DNA from: Nocardioides alpinus
Lineage (GTDB): Bacteria; Actinomycetota; Actinomycetes; Propionibacteriales; Nocardioidaceae
DNA length: 64,000 nt
NCBI RefSeq assembly: GCF_900112035.1
Contig: NZ_FOKC01000002.1
Location: forward strand, 434,001 to 498,000
Reading direction: 5' to 3'
The notes under the pieces are model-generated. The model searched no databases. It was not told the DNA's origin and saw nothing but the letters and a program-made list of their open reading frames with translations. The translations under genes and the position numbers were made by a program. This document shows positions 7,128-16,152 of this stretch, one piece after another; within the stretch, counting starts at the first letter, position 1; each line of letters opens with the position of its first letter.

Positions 7128-9263
7128 TCACTCCCCCGCCTTCTTGCGGGTGGCCGGCGGCATGATCGAGCCGTCGTCGAGGAACTCCGGCAGCCTCATC
7201 GGCGGGACGGTGCCGGGAGTGGCGGCGCGGGCGGGGCGTACGGCCTCGCCGTCGATGCCGTACAACGCCTCCCAGATGGCGCGGATCCCGTCGCCGGTGG
7301 AGCCGGACCCGGTGCCGGCCTGGCTGATCATCATCACCACGACGTAGTCCTCGCTGTAGGACGCGACCCAGCCGGTCGTCTGCTTGCCGTAGACCTCCGC
7401 GGAGCCGGTCTTGGAGCGCACGGTGACCTGGTCGAGCGGGAAGCCGCCCATCTTCCAGGCCATCGTGCCGACGCGGGTCACGTTCTGCAGCGCGCTGTCG
7501 ATGTAGTCGAGGTACTTCTTCGGGACGTCGAGCTGGGCGACCTTGCGCGGGGTGATGCGGCGCAGCACCTGGCCCTCGGGGCTGACGATCGCCTTGGCGA
7601 CGGTCGGGGCGAAGAGGGTGCCGCCGTTGCTGATCGCGGCGTAGCCGCGGGCGAGCTGGAGCGGGGTGACGATCGTGTCGCCCTGGCCGATGGAGAAGTT
7701 CACCGCGTCACCGGCTCGGTAGAGGTTGCCCTCGAGGCAGAACTCGTAGGCGAACTTGTAGACGAAGTCGCTCGTGTCAGCCGTCTGGGGCTTGTCCGCG
7801 AGGTCGCAGTAGTAGTCCTTCTGCGACTCGTAGTAGTCCTGCTTCCACTGCCGGTCGGCGATGCGACCGGGAGCCTCACCGGGCAGGTCGATCCCGGTCC
7901 GCGAGCCGAAGCCGAACTCCTTGGCCTCCTCGACCAGCGGGTCGCGGGCGTCGATGTCGGCCGGGTCGCTCCCGAAGCGCTGCCAGAAGTCGTAGCCGAT
8001 GCGGTAGAAGAACGTGTTGCAGGAGACCTCGAGCGCCTTGGCGAAGCCGATGTTGCCGTAGGCGCCGGACTCGTAGTTCTTGAAGACCCGGTTGCCGACC
8101 TGGAAGCCCGACGAGCACGGCAGCGTCGTGTCGAGCGCGTAGCCGTTGGTGAGCGCACCCGCGGTCATGAACGGCTTCCACGTCGAGCCGGGCGCGAACT
8201 GTCCCTGCGTGGCGCGCGAGAGCAGCGGGGTGCCGGCCTTCTCGGAGTAGAGGTGGGCCAGCTGCGACTCGCTGATGCCGCCGGTCCACACGTCCGGGTC
8301 GTACGTCGGCTGGCTGGCCATCGCGACCACCCGACCGGCCTTGGCGTCGAGGACGACCGCGGCGCCCGAGTCCGCGGCGTACTTGCGTCCGGTGACCGGG
8401 TCGACCTGGGTGCGCTGGAAGGCGATCCGCTCGGCGAGCTGCTTCTCGACGACCGACTGCACCTTGGCGTCGATCGAGGTGACGAGGGTGTCTCCCGGCG
8501 TGCTCTCGACGAGGGAGTCGTCGCCCAGCACGCGGCCCATCGAGTCGACCGCGACGCGGCGGTAGCCGGGCAGGCCGCGCAGCCACTCGTCGTACTGCTT
8601 CTCGACACCGGCGCGACCGACGACGGAGGCGCCGTTGAGGGACCGGTCGTCGCGATCGGCAGCGAGGTCGTACTCGTCCTCGGTGATGGGGCTGAGGTAG
8701 CCCAGGACGTGGGCCAGGTTGATGCCGAAGGGGCGGGGGTAGGAGCGGACGTTCTGCTGCTCGGCGAGCACGCCGGGGTAGTCCTCGGGCTGCTCGAGCA
8801 CGCGCAGCGCCACGTCCTTGGAGACGTCGGTGGCGACGGGAACGGGCTGGTAGGGCGAGCCGTTCCAGCAGACGTCGCGGACGCTCCCGGGGTCACCGCA
8901 GGTGACCAGGCTGGCCTCGACGTCCTCGGGTTCGGCGTCGACGACGACCGCGACGCGGCGGACGAGCTCGGTGCGCTGGTCCTCCTCGAGCTTGCCGAGC
9001 AGGGTGCGGTCGACGGAGATGACCCACGACGTGCGGTTGGCGACGAGGGGTCGTCCCTGGCTGTCGACGATCAACCCGCGCTGCGGCTGCACGACGATGT
9101 CGCGGACCGACTGGTTGGCGGCCTGCGCCTGGTAGGACTCACCGCCGATGACCTGGAGGTAGTAGAGCCGGACGAACAAGGTGGCGAAGAGCGAGAACGC
9201 CAGCGCCTGCACCACGACCAGCCGGAGCCGGCTGCTGCCCGAGGTGCGGGACGTACGACTCAC
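7128..9263 (-). CDS. mrdA: Penicillin-binding protein 2, class B transpeptidase
   Basis: A 711-residue class B PBP that cross-links peptidoglycan during elongation, partner of RodA. An N-terminal signal anchor (about residues 12-35, RLVVVQALAFSLFATLFVRL) is followed by the PBP dimerisation region containing the RGLIVDSQGRPL motif. The transpeptidase domain has the active-site STWK motif at Ser360, an SCN motif (VSCNTFF) and the KTG triad (SKTGSAE). The start GTG at 9263 overlaps the mreD stop as GTGA; the longer open frame upstream of it is mreD read in another frame. Length fits the actinobacterial MrdA size of about 650-750 residues. Confidence 0.93.
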   Translation of the reverse strand: MSRTSRTSGSSRLRLVVVQALAFSLFATLFVRLYYLQVIGGESYQAQAANQSVRDIVVQPQRGLIVDSQGRPLVANRTSWVISVDRTLLGKLEEDQRTELVRRVAVVVDAEPEDVEASLVTCGDPGSVRDVCWNGSPYQPVPVATDVSKDVALRVLEQPEDYPGVLAEQQNVRSYPRPFGINLAHVLGYLSPITEDEYDLAADRDDRSLNGASVVGRAGVEKQYDEWLRGLPGYRRVAVDSMGRVLGDDSLVESTPGDTLVTSIDAKVQSVVEKQLAERIAFQRTQVDPVTGRKYAADSGAAVVLDAKAGRVVAMASQPTYDPDVWTGGISESQLAHLYSEKAGTPLLSRATQGQFAPGSTWKPFMTAGALTNGYALDTTLPCSSGFQVGNRVFKNYESGAYGNIGFAKALEVSCNTFFYRIGYDFWQRFGSDPADIDARDPLVEEAKEFGFGSRTGIDLPGEAPGRIADRQWKQDYYESQKDYYCDLADKPQTADTSDFVYKFAYEFCLEGNLYRAGDAVNFSIGQGDTIVTPLQLARGYAAISNGGTLFAPTVAKAIVSPEGQVLRRITPRKVAQLDVPKKYLDYIDSALQNVTRVGTMAWKMGGFPLDQVTVRSKTGSAEVYGKQTTGWVASYSEDYVVVMMISQAGTGSGSTGDGIRAIWEALYGIDGEAVRPARAATPGTVPPMRLPEFLDDGSIMPPATRKKAGE

Positions 9264-9772
9264 TGCGCGGCCCACTGCGGGTTGAGCCGCGTGAAGAGCC
9301 TCATCAGCGGGGGCAGCACGAACGGCGTCAGCAGCACGTCCCACACGAGCGCGACCAGCACGACCTCGAGCAGACCGGCGATCGACATCGTGGGGTCGTC
9401 GAGGAGCACGCCGGTGAGGGCGAAGAGCGAGGTGGCGACGAAGGACGCGGCGGCGACCGTCCCGACCACGGCGAGCGCGGTCGGCTTCACGTCCTGACGC
9501 ATGCGCGCGGCCAGGAAGGCCGCGACCGTCAGGGCCAGGGCCCATCGGCCGGCGATGTGGTCGGCCGGCGGTGCGAGGTCGAGGGTGAGACCCGCGGCGA
9601 AGCCCAGGACCAGGGCGAAGGGCGCCTCGACCGTGAGGGCGGCGGCGACCACGACGAGCAGGCAGAGGTTGGGCACGATGCCGTGCCAGGCCAGGTGCGG
9701 GAAGAGCGACACCTGCACGACGAGGGCGACGACCACGGCGGCGAATGCGGCGAGCCAGCGGAGGTAGCTCAT
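9260..9772 (-). CDS. mreD: Rod shape-determining protein MreD
   Basis: A 170-residue membrane protein with five predicted hydrophobic segments. MreD is a membrane component of the elongasome that links MreC and MreB to peptidoglycan synthesis. The sequence begins MSYLRWLAAFAAVVVALVVQ and is largely hydrophobic, with the LGFAAGLTLDLAPP loop typical of MreD. The start ATG at 9772 overlaps the mreC stop as ATGA, and its own stop overlaps the mrdA start as GTGA, so the whole operon is tightly coupled. Identification leans on family resemblance, length and position, because MreD is poorly conserved. Confidence 0.85.
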   Translation of the reverse strand: MSYLRWLAAFAAVVVALVVQVSLFPHLAWHGIVPNLCLLVVVAAALTVEAPFALVLGFAAGLTLDLAPPADHIAGRWALALTVAAFLAARMRQDVKPTALAVVGTVAAASFVATSLFALTGVLLDDPTMSIAGLLEVVLVALVWDVLLTPFVLPPLMRLFTRLNPQWAAQ

Positions 9773-10707
9773 CGGAGGCTCCCGTCGGCCTCGACGACCG
9801 CCCGGTCGCTCTCGCTGCCGCTGGGCACCATCACGCCCACGACGTCGAGCGCCGAGAAGTCCACGAACGGCTTGACCACGGCCCTCTGGGAGGCCTCGCG
9901 CAGAGAGGTGTAGACCTCGGTGATCGTGCCGACCGGCACGCCGGGCGCGTAGGGGCCGGTGGCGCTCCCCCACGTGACGACCGTGTCGTCGCGGGCGGGG
10001 ATCGAGGCGTCGTCGACCAGGCGCAGGTCCAGCCCGGCGTCCTGGTCGAGCGACCCGCTGCCGGTGACGAAGCCGATCTCCATGCTGGACCCGACGCGAC
10101 CACCGACGGTCGAGTCGGGGTCGGTGATCAGCAGCACCGTCGCGGTGCCGCGGGTGACACGCAGGACGCGGCCCACGAGGCCCTCGTTGTTGACGACGGT
10201 CATGTCGGGGCCGAGCCCGGCGGCCGACCCGGCGTCGATGGTGACCGTGAAGCTCTGGGACTGGCGCGAGCCGAGCGCCACCACCCGGGCCGGGACGAGG
10301 GCCGAGCCCAGGTCGGCCGCGGCCGTGGTGAGGCCGTCGTACTGCTCGAGGCGGTTGCGGTCGAAGCCGGCGAGCTCGACCTGGCCGCGGAGCTCGGCGT
10401 TGCTGGCCTCGAGGTCGCGGACCTCGTCGGCGAGGTCGTCCTTGCTGCGGAACCAGGCGGGCACCGCGGTGAAGGGGCGTACGGCGGCTGCCGCGGCGGA
10501 CTCGGCGGGACCGAAGGCCTCGCCGATCACCCGCCGGGCCGGCTCCAGCGGCGACGACCCGCCACCCGAGACGTCGAGCGTGATCAGGGTGATGCTCGCG
10601 AGCAGCAGGGCGACCAGGAGCGAGCGCGGCGGCCGGTTGCGCGACTCGAGACGGTCGAGGCCGGTCCAGCGGCGCTCGCGCCCGTCGTGTCCCCCCAGCG
10701 TCCCCAT
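9769..10707 (-). CDS. mreC: Rod shape-determining protein MreC
   Basis: A 312-residue membrane-anchored, outward-facing protein. Residues about 28-50 form a single membrane helix (SLLVALLLASITLITLDV); a coiled-coil region follows (about 85-115, DLADEVRDLEASNAELRGQVE), then the beta-barrel domain typical of MreC with the VVNNEGLVGRV segment. MreC organises PBP2 and RodA outside the membrane. The start is ATG 10707; its first base is the last base of the mreB stop (TGATG), so the longer frame, which overlaps mreB, is not used. The C-terminus carries a Ser-rich acidic tail. Position and domain order make the call secure. Confidence 0.9.
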   Translation of the reverse strand: MGTLGGHDGRERRWTGLDRLESRNRPPRSLLVALLLASITLITLDVSGGGSSPLEPARRVIGEAFGPAESAAAAAVRPFTAVPAWFRSKDDLADEVRDLEASNAELRGQVELAGFDRNRLEQYDGLTTAAADLGSALVPARVVALGSRQSQSFTVTIDAGSAAGLGPDMTVVNNEGLVGRVLRVTRGTATVLLITDPDSTVGGRVGSSMEIGFVTGSGSLDQDAGLDLRLVDDASIPARDDTVVTWGSATGPYAPGVPVGTITEVYTSLREASQRAVVKPFVDFSALDVVGVMVPSGSESDRAVVEADGSLR

Positions 10708-11735
10708 CAGAAGCGCCGACGATCCGACACGAGCACCTGCTGCAGGGCCTCGAACTCCTCCACGCACTTGCCGGCGCCGTAGGCGACCGAGGACAGCGGG
10801 TCCTCGGCGACGTGCACCGGCATGCCGGTCTCGTGGCGCAGCCGCTCGTCGAGGCCGCGGAGCATGGCGCCGCCGCCGGTGAGCACGATGCCGCGGTCCA
10901 TGATGTCGCCGGCGAGCTCGGGCGGGGTCTGGTCCAGAGTGGTGCGGACCGCGTCGATGATGTTGTGGAGCGGCTCCTCGAGCGCCTGGCGCAGCTCGGA
11001 GCTCGAGACGACGACGGTGCGGGGCAGGCCGGAGACCATGTCGCGGCCGCGGATCTCGGCGTCCGGCTCGGTGGGGAGCGGGAAGGCCGACCCGAGGGTC
11101 ATCTTGACCTCCTCGGCGGTGCGCTCCCCCAGCATCAGGGAGTACTCCTTCTTCATCCACGCGATGATCGCCTGGTCCAGGTCGTCACCGGCGGTCCGCA
11201 CGGACAGGCTCGTGACGATGCCGCCGAGGCTGATCACCGCGACCTCGGTGGTGCCACCGCCGACGTCGACGACCATGTTGCCGGTGGCCTCGTGCACGGG
11301 GAGCCCGGCGCCGATCGCGGCGGCCATCGGCTCCTCGACGATGTAGACCTTGCGGGCGCCGGCCTGGTAGCCGGCCTCCTTGACGGCACGCTGCTCCACG
11401 GCCGTGATGCCGCTCGGCACGCAGATCACCATGCGGGGCTTGGCGAAGTAGCGGCGGCGGTGCACCTGGTGGATGAAGTAGCGCAGCATCTGCTCGGTCG
11501 CCTCGAAGTCGGCGATCACGCCGTCCTTCAGGGGGCGGATGGCCGCGATGTTGTCGGGCGTGCGCCCGATCATCCGCTTGGCCTCGTGGCCGACGGCGAG
11601 CACCTCGCCGGTCGTGGTGTTCATGGCGACGACCGACGGCTCGTCGAGCACGATGCCCTTGCCGCGGACATAGACCAGTGTGTTGGCGGTGCCGAGGTCG
11701 ACGGCCATGTCGCGGCCGATGATGCTGTGTGCCAT
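10707..11735 (-). CDS. mreB: Rod shape-determining actin homologue MreB
   Basis: A 342-residue actin-fold ATPase. The phosphate-1 motif [11 protein letters not shown] lies near the N-terminus, the phosphate-2 motif [12 protein letters not shown] near residue 160, and the adenosine motif [11 protein letters not shown] near residue 287. MreB filaments guide side-wall synthesis by MreCD, PBP2 and RodA, whose genes follow with 1-4 bp overlaps or gaps. An mreB in this lineage is notable because many actinobacteria grow from the poles without it, whereas Nocardioides and Streptomyces keep it. A strong hairpin separates mreB from ndk upstream, so the operon should have its own promoter within 11736-11883; I could not pick a convincing -10 there. 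Confidence 0.95.
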   Translation of the reverse strand: MAHSIIGRDMAVDLGTANTLVYVRGKGIVLDEPSVVAMNTTTGEVLAVGHEAKRMIGRTPDNIAAIRPLKDGVIADFEATEQMLRYFIHQVHRRRYFAKPRMVICVPSGITAVEQRAVKEAGYQAGARKVYIVEEPMAAAIGAGLPVHEATGNMVVDVGGGTTEVAVISLGGIVTSLSVRTAGDDLDQAIIAWMKKEYSLMLGERTAEEVKMTLGSAFPLPTEPDAEIRGRDMVSGLPRTVVVSSSELRQALEEPLHNIIDAVRTTLDQTPPELAGDIMDRGIVLTGGGAMLRGLDERLRHETGMPVHVAEDPLSSVAYGAGKCVEEFEALQQVLVSDRRRF

Positions 11736-11883
11736 GCCCCTGAGCCCTTGGAGGTCGGTCGTGCCGGGAAGAGGGGTCAGCAGCCCTCCCGCCGACCCTG
11801 ACTCAGGTTAAGGAGCAGGCAGGCAGCATCCCGGTAGGACACGCGCGGGGTCTGTGAGGCTGGTGTGAAAGATGTCCTCGGCG

Positions 11884-11924
11884 TGAGTCAGTGGATCGCG
11901 AGCAAGCTCGCGCTCACTGACTCA
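11884..11924 (-). terminator. Long hairpin at the ndk stop codon
   Basis: Perfect 10-nt outer arms (TGAGTCAGTG at 11884-11893 with CACTGACTCA at 11915-11924) enclose a second 7-nt stem (CGCGAGC with GCTCGCG) and a 2-nt loop. The outer arm includes the ndk TGA. No T-tract follows, as is common for actinobacterial terminators. Confidence 0.6.
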
Positions 11925-12344
11925 GCTCGGAAACCAGATCCCGATCTCGCGGGCGGCGGACTCCTCGGAGTCCGAGCCGTGCACGAGGTTCTGCTGGACG
12001 GCAAGACCCCAGTCGCGGCCGAGGTCGCCACGGATGGTGCCGGGGGCGGCGACGGTCGGGTCGGTGGCGCCGGCCAGGGACCGGAAGCCCTCGATGCAGC
12101 GCTGGCCCTCGATGACGATGGCGAGGACCGGGCCGGAGAGCATGAACTCGACCAGCGGCCCGTAGAACGGCTTGCCCTCGTGCTCGGCGTAGTGGGCGGC
12201 AAGGATCTCGGGGGTTGCGCTGCGGAGCTCGACGGCCGCGAGCGTGTAGCCCTTGGCCTCGATCCGGCGCAGGATCTCGCCGGAGAGGCCGCGGCGTACG
12301 CCGTCGGGCTTGACGAGGACGAGGGAACGCTGCACGTCGGTCAT
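11922..12344 (-). CDS. ndk: Nucleoside diphosphate kinase
   Basis: A 140-residue cytoplasmic enzyme that transfers the gamma phosphate of ATP to nucleoside diphosphates by way of a phosphohistidine. The phosphorylated His is His122 in the signature NLVHGSDS. The N-terminal [12 protein letters not shown] and the [16 protein letters not shown] block are typical, and the length is standard. The gene follows folC and DUF4233, an order seen widely in actinobacteria. A TAGGGT box lies 6 nt upstream of the ATG, consistent with a separate leaderless transcript. The stop codon is built into the arm of a long hairpin. Confidence 0.97.
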   Translation of the reverse strand: MTDVQRSLVLVKPDGVRRGLSGEILRRIEAKGYTLAAVELRSATPEILAAHYAEHEGKPFYGPLVEFMLSGPVLAIVIEGQRCIEGFRSLAGATDPTVAAPGTIRGDLGRDWGLAVQQNLVHGSDSEESAAREIGIWFPS

Positions 12345-12350
12345 GCGAGC

Positions 12351-12356
12351 ACCCTA
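12351..12356 (-). promoter_or_regulatory. -10 box for ndk
   Basis: TAGGGT on the minus strand, 6 nt before the ndk ATG and just downstream of the DUF4233 stop codon. Confidence 0.4.
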
Positions 12357-12363
12357 GCCAGCC

Positions 12364-12756
12364 TCAGCCCTGCTCCGCGCGCCAGGCTGCCCATGCCTCG
12401 GCGCGCTCGCGCTCGATCTTGCGACCCAGCAGGTCGGCACCGGCCCACAGCGCGGCGAAGACGGCACCGAGGCCGAACATCACCGGGATGACGAAGCCGA
12501 GGCCGATCGCGGCGACCTGGACCACGTAGCCGGCGAGGTAGGCCCACTCGGCGCGCAGCATGCCGGCCAGCAGCAGGCACACCACGGCGAGGCCGAGCCC
12601 GATCGCCACGGCGGTGCCGGCAGGGACGTCGGAGATCGCGATCATCACCGGGGTGGTCAGGCCGAGGGCGATGGCCTCCAGCGACAGCACCGCCGCGCAC
12701 ATGCCGCGGCGGGGTGATCGCTCGGTGTTGGTCGGGACCTCGTCCTGGCTGCTCAT
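12364..12756 (-). CDS. DUF4233 membrane protein
   Basis: A 130-residue protein with four predicted hydrophobic segments after a charged N-terminus of about 18 residues (MSSQDEVPTNTERSPRRG). The pattern of GMCAAVLSLEAIALGL, a second pair of helices, and a basic amphipathic C-terminus (GRKIERERAEAWAAWRAEQG) matches DUF4233, a family found between folC and ndk in actinobacteria. Function is unknown. The ATG at 12756 overlaps the folC stop as ATGA, so it is translated with folC; a structural or transport role in the folate/nucleotide block is only guesswork. Confidence 0.8.
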   Translation of the reverse strand: MSSQDEVPTNTERSPRRGMCAAVLSLEAIALGLTTPVMIAISDVPAGTAVAIGLGLAVVCLLLAGMLRAEWAYLAGYVVQVAAIGLGFVIPVMFGLGAVFAALWAGADLLGRKIERERAEAWAAWRAEQG

Positions 12757-14111
12757 CGGCGGCCCTTGAGCATCGCGCGCGCCTCGCCCACGGTGACGAC
12801 CGAACCGGTGACCAGCACGGCGCCGGCGCCGATGGAGACCTCGATGGCCTCCCCCGCCTCGGCGAGGGTCGCGGCCCGCTCGATGGCGTCGGAGAGGTCG
12901 GGGACGACGCTGACCCGGTCCTCGCCGAAGATCTCGACGGCGGCACGACCGAGCGCGCTGGCCGACATCGACCGCGGGCTCGAGTTCTGGGTGCACACGA
13001 GGTAGGCGAGGTGGGGCTCGAGGACGTTGAGCACGCCCTCGTGGTCCTTGTCCTCCATCACACCCATCACGCCCACCAGGGGGCTGAAGGCGAAGGAGTC
13101 CTCCAGCGCGGCGGCAACAGCCTCGGCGCCGTGGGGGTTGTGGGCGGCGTCGAGGACGATCGTGGGGCTGCGCCGGATGATCTCCAGCCGCCCGGGGGAG
13201 GTCACCTCGGCGAAGGCGGCCCGTACGAGGTCCTCGTCGAGGGCGCCGGTGCCGAAGGACTCGACCGCAGCGAGGGCGACGGCGGCGTTCTGGGCCTGGT
13301 GGGCGCCGTAGAGCGGGAGGAACACGTCGTCGTAGCGACCCCGCAGGCCCTGCAGCGAGATCATCTGGCCGCCGACCGCGGGCGTACGGGCCGCGACGCC
13401 GAACTCGACACCCTCTCGCACGACGGTGGCGCCGACCTCGACCGCTCGCGCGAGCAGGACGGTGGCGACCTCGGGGGTCTGCTCGGCCAGCACCGCGACG
13501 GACCCGGCCTTGATGATGCCGGCCTTCTCGAGAGCGATGGTGGGGGCGTCCTCGCCGAGGTACTTGGCGTGGTCGACGGCGATCGGCAGCACGACGGCGA
13601 CGTCGGCGTCGATCACGTTGGTGGCGTCCCAGCTGCCGCCCATCCCGACCTCGACCACGGCCGCGTCGACCGGGGCGTCCGCGAAGGCGGCGTAGGCCAT
13701 CCCGACGATCGTCTCGAAGAAGCTGAGCGGGTGCTCCTGGTCGGCGTCCACGAGGTGGGTGTAGGGGGCGACGTCGTTGAAGGCGCGGACGAACGCCTCG
13801 TCGTCCATCGGCTCGCCGTCGATGCTGATCCGCTCGCTCATCCTCTCCAGGTGCGGGGAGGTGAAGCGACCGGTGCGCAGGTCGAGGGCGCGCAGCAGGG
13901 TCTCGATCATCCGGCTCGTGCTGGTCTTGCCGTTGGTGCCGGTCAGGTGGATCGAGCGGAACGAGCGCTGCGGGTCGCCGAGCAGCTCGGTGAAGGCCTC
14001 GATGCGGTCGAGGCTCGGCTCGAGCTTGGTCTCGGGCCAGCGGGACAGCAGCGCGTCCTCGACCTCGTCGAACGTCTGGGCGGGGCGGGCGGCCTGGGGT
14101 GCGTCAGTCAT
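12753..14111 (-). CDS. folC: Bifunctional dihydrofolate / folylpolyglutamate synthase
   Basis: A 452-residue Mur-ligase-family enzyme that adds glutamate to dihydropteroate and to folates, using ATP. The P-loop is HLTGTNGKTSTSRMI at about residues 54-68. The RTGRFTSPHLERMSERISI block and the VVEVGMGGSWDATNVI motif are family hallmarks, and the C-terminal domain follows with LDAAHNPHGAEAV. Length is normal. The start ATG 14111 has a TAGACT box about 9 nt upstream. In many actinobacteria valS lies directly upstream in the same direction; here two unrelated genes and an inverted valS occupy that place. Confidence 0.95.
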   Translation of the reverse strand: MTDAPQAARPAQTFDEVEDALLSRWPETKLEPSLDRIEAFTELLGDPQRSFRSIHLTGTNGKTSTSRMIETLLRALDLRTGRFTSPHLERMSERISIDGEPMDDEAFVRAFNDVAPYTHLVDADQEHPLSFFETIVGMAYAAFADAPVDAAVVEVGMGGSWDATNVIDADVAVVLPIAVDHAKYLGEDAPTIALEKAGIIKAGSVAVLAEQTPEVATVLLARAVEVGATVVREGVEFGVAARTPAVGGQMISLQGLRGRYDDVFLPLYGAHQAQNAAVALAAVESFGTGALDEDLVRAAFAEVTSPGRLEIIRRSPTIVLDAAHNPHGAEAVAAALEDSFAFSPLVGVMGVMEDKDHEGVLNVLEPHLAYLVCTQNSSPRSMSASALGRAAVEIFGEDRVSVVPDLSDAIERAATLAEAGEAIEVSIGAGAVLVTGSVVTVGEARAMLKGRR

Positions 14112-14149
14112 CTCGGGTCGAGTCTAGGGCCCGTCCGGAGGCGACCGCG

Positions 14150-15148
14150 CTAGCAGGAGACCACTCGCCGCCACGGCTTCACGACCTCCAGCGCGCGGCC
14201 GTCGAGCGGGCGCTCGCGGAACTGGTCGAGGGCGTCGGCCCAACGCGGGTGGGCGGTGCCGGTGACGTACATCGCGGAGCCCTGGTCGGCGTAGACCAGG
14301 CCGTAGCGCTTCATCGCGACCACGATCGCGCGCGCGGCCCCGGTGTAGCGCCGCGCCGGGAACGACCGCGGCAGCCGGAAGCGCAGGCCGTACGCCGGCA
14401 GGTCCCGCGCGGTGTTGCCGCTCGGACCGCAGTGGCGGGCCGGCCAGGTGTAGGCGTGGCGGGCCGACGGCAGGGTGAACCGCAGCGCGTGGGTGATGCG
14501 ACCCGAGGCAGCCTCGTCGTGATCGAGGAGGCCGGGCAGGATCGGCAGGCCGGCAGCGTCGGCGGACGTCCAGCCGGCGGGCCGCAGGCGGGTGGAGGAG
14601 AGGTCCCACCGGGCGGCCGCGGCGGCCCGCCAGGCGACCACCGTGCCGGACGCGTCACGCACCCGCTCGGCGGCGTACAGCTCGATCAGGTCGCAGGTGC
14701 CGCGCCGCACCGTCAGGACGTGCCGGTCGCCCTCGTCGGGGTCGGGATCACGGGTGCTGCCGCCCTCGATCGCTGCGTCGGCCGGCACGAAGACCGGGCC
14801 GCGGTCGCTCTCGTCGCGGTAGTCCTCACCGTCCACGCCGAACTGCAGCGGCAGCAGGGGCTGGTCCTCGTCGACGACGTTGACCGGGATGCCGTACTGG
14901 TCCTCGCTCGTTCCGAGGTCGAGGTGCAGGTCGTGCCCGGCCGCCTGCCGGTCCACGATCGCCCTCGACCACCGCCACACCGGACGGTCGTCGATGCGGC
15001 GGTTCCACGGGCTGTCGGCGGGGAACAGCTCGCACCCGCCGACCGCGTGGACGACCGCCGGACCGGCCTCGGGTGCAGCGAGCACCGGTGCGGACCCCGG
15101 AGCCAGGACGACGAGGCACAGGCTGGCGATGAGCACTGGACGCCGCAT
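14150..15148 (-). CDS. Secreted protein of unknown function
   Basis: A 332-residue protein with a clear signal peptide: basic MRR, a hydrophobic core LIASLCLVVLAPGSAPVLA and a likely cut after VLA-AP. The mature part has four cysteines spread along its length (near GGCELF, RGTCDL, RHCGPSG and the final residue), suggesting disulfide bonds outside the cell. Motifs such as CELFPADSPWNRRIDDRPV and DLPAYGLRFRLP recur in extracytoplasmic actinobacterial proteins without known function. I do not recognise catalytic residues. The start ATG 15148 has a TAGGCT box 6 nt upstream. It lies between folC and a GNAT gene, both on the same strand, but no operon is obvious. Confidence 0.7.
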   Translation of the reverse strand: MRRPVLIASLCLVVLAPGSAPVLAAPEAGPAVVHAVGGCELFPADSPWNRRIDDRPVWRWSRAIVDRQAAGHDLHLDLGTSEDQYGIPVNVVDEDQPLLPLQFGVDGEDYRDESDRGPVFVPADAAIEGGSTRDPDPDEGDRHVLTVRRGTCDLIELYAAERVRDASGTVVAWRAAAAARWDLSSTRLRPAGWTSADAAGLPILPGLLDHDEAASGRITHALRFTLPSARHAYTWPARHCGPSGNTARDLPAYGLRFRLPRSFPARRYTGAARAIVVAMKRYGLVYADQGSAMYVTGTAHPRWADALDQFRERPLDGRALEVVKPWRRVVSC

Positions 15149-15154
15149 CCGGCG

Positions 15155-15160
15155 AGCCTA
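15155..15160 (-). promoter_or_regulatory. -10 box for the secreted protein gene
   Basis: TAGGCT on the minus strand, 6 nt before the ATG at 15148. Confidence 0.4.
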
Positions 15161-16075
15161 GGGCTCGCGGCGCACCCTGACGAGGTGCTCGGCCATGTCC
15201 ACCACCGGTTCGTAGCCGAGGCCCGCGTAGATCTTGTGGGACGTCGGGTTGTCCTGGTCGGTGAACAGGCACATCCGGCTGCCCGCCTCGAGGCCGCGGC
15301 GGGTCAGCTCGCCCACGGCGTACGACGCGATGCCTCGGCCGCGGTGCTCGCGTGGCGTGTAGACCGGACCGATCCGTGCGACCCCGTACGACGGCAGGCC
15401 AGCGCCGGTCAGGTGCGCGACCGTGCCGTCCGGCAGCTCCCACAGCCACTCGACGCCCTCCCTGATCCGGACCAGGACGCTGTCGAGGGTGTTGTGCTCG
15501 CCCGACGTCGGGTCGGGCTCGCGCCCGGCCTGCTCGTCGGCCTCGGCGTGGAAGGCCGTGAACCACGACAGCACGAGCGCGGCGTCGTCCTCGGTGGCCG
15601 GCCTGAGCCGGCCCTCCGGAGCCGGGGGGACGACGACCGAGGTGGCCTCCCAGAGCCGGGTGGCCTTGTCGGTGACGAGCTCGCCGCCGACCAGCTCGGC
15701 GGTCGCCGCGGCGAGCACCCCGGCACCGGGGAGCGCGCCGTTGGCCCCACCCAGGAGCTCGCCCCGGTCGTGCAACGCGGCGGCGAGCGTGCGCGCCGCC
15801 TCGTCGCTCATCGGCATCCCGAAGGTCGGGTAGGGCTTGAAGGGCGCGGTGCGCATGGCCGCGCTCACCACGGCGCCGGAGTCGTCGCGGACCGCCAGCC
15901 ACCAGCGTGCGAACGGTGCGTCGACCTCGGCCCAGGAGTCGTGGCCGTCCGCGATCTCGCGGGCGGTGCGCTCGCTGACGCTGGCGATCACGCTGCCCAG
16001 GACCGGGTCCGCGCGGAGCAGCTCACCGGCCGCCTCGAGGAAGGGCTGCGGGGTGTCGAAGAACTCCAGATCCAT
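15158..16075 (-). CDS. GNAT family N-acetyltransferase
   Basis: A 305-residue protein whose C-terminal half is a GNAT domain. The acetyl-CoA pyrophosphate-binding motif appears as REHRGRGIASYAV at about residues 236-248, after the beta-4 strand ARIGPVYT, and DNPTSHKIYAGLGYEPV is the usual motif B end. The N-terminal half (about 1-165) is a degenerate second GNAT-like region without that motif. Substrate is unknown. The ATG at 16075 is chosen over a GTG one codon upstream because a TAGCGT box lies exactly 6 nt before the ATG. It is divergent from valS, with about 77 bp between. Confidence 0.8.
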   Translation of the reverse strand: MDLEFFDTPQPFLEAAGELLRADPVLGSVIASVSERTAREIADGHDSWAEVDAPFARWWLAVRDDSGAVVSAAMRTAPFKPYPTFGMPMSDEAARTLAAALHDRGELLGGANGALPGAGVLAAATAELVGGELVTDKATRLWEATSVVVPPAPEGRLRPATEDDAALVLSWFTAFHAEADEQAGREPDPTSGEHNTLDSVLVRIREGVEWLWELPDGTVAHLTGAGLPSYGVARIGPVYTPREHRGRGIASYAVGELTRRGLEAGSRMCLFTDQDNPTSHKIYAGLGYEPVVDMAEHLVRVRREP

Positions 16076-16081
16076 CACGCC

Positions 16082-16087
16082 ACGCTA
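16082..16087 (-). promoter_or_regulatory. -10 box for the GNAT gene
   Basis: TAGCGT on the minus strand, 6 nt before ATG 16075; it decides the start against the GTG at 16078. Confidence 0.35.
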
Positions 16088-16140
16088 CGGCGACGACACG
16101 TGGAGTCGATACTCGTTTTCGCAGGCCGGAGGCCCGTCCA

Positions 16141-16146
16141 TAGACT
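16141..16146 (+). promoter_or_regulatory. -10 box for valS
   Basis: TAGACT lies 6 nt before the valS ATG, leaving no room for an aptamer leader such as a T-box; the transcript should be leaderless. Confidence 0.45.
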
Positions 16147-16152
16147 TCGACC

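Noticed and set aside
16079..16152. T-box or other leader riboswitch in front of valS
   Set aside because: The likely -10 box ends 6 nt before the ATG and the whole gap is 77 bp, too short for a T-box.
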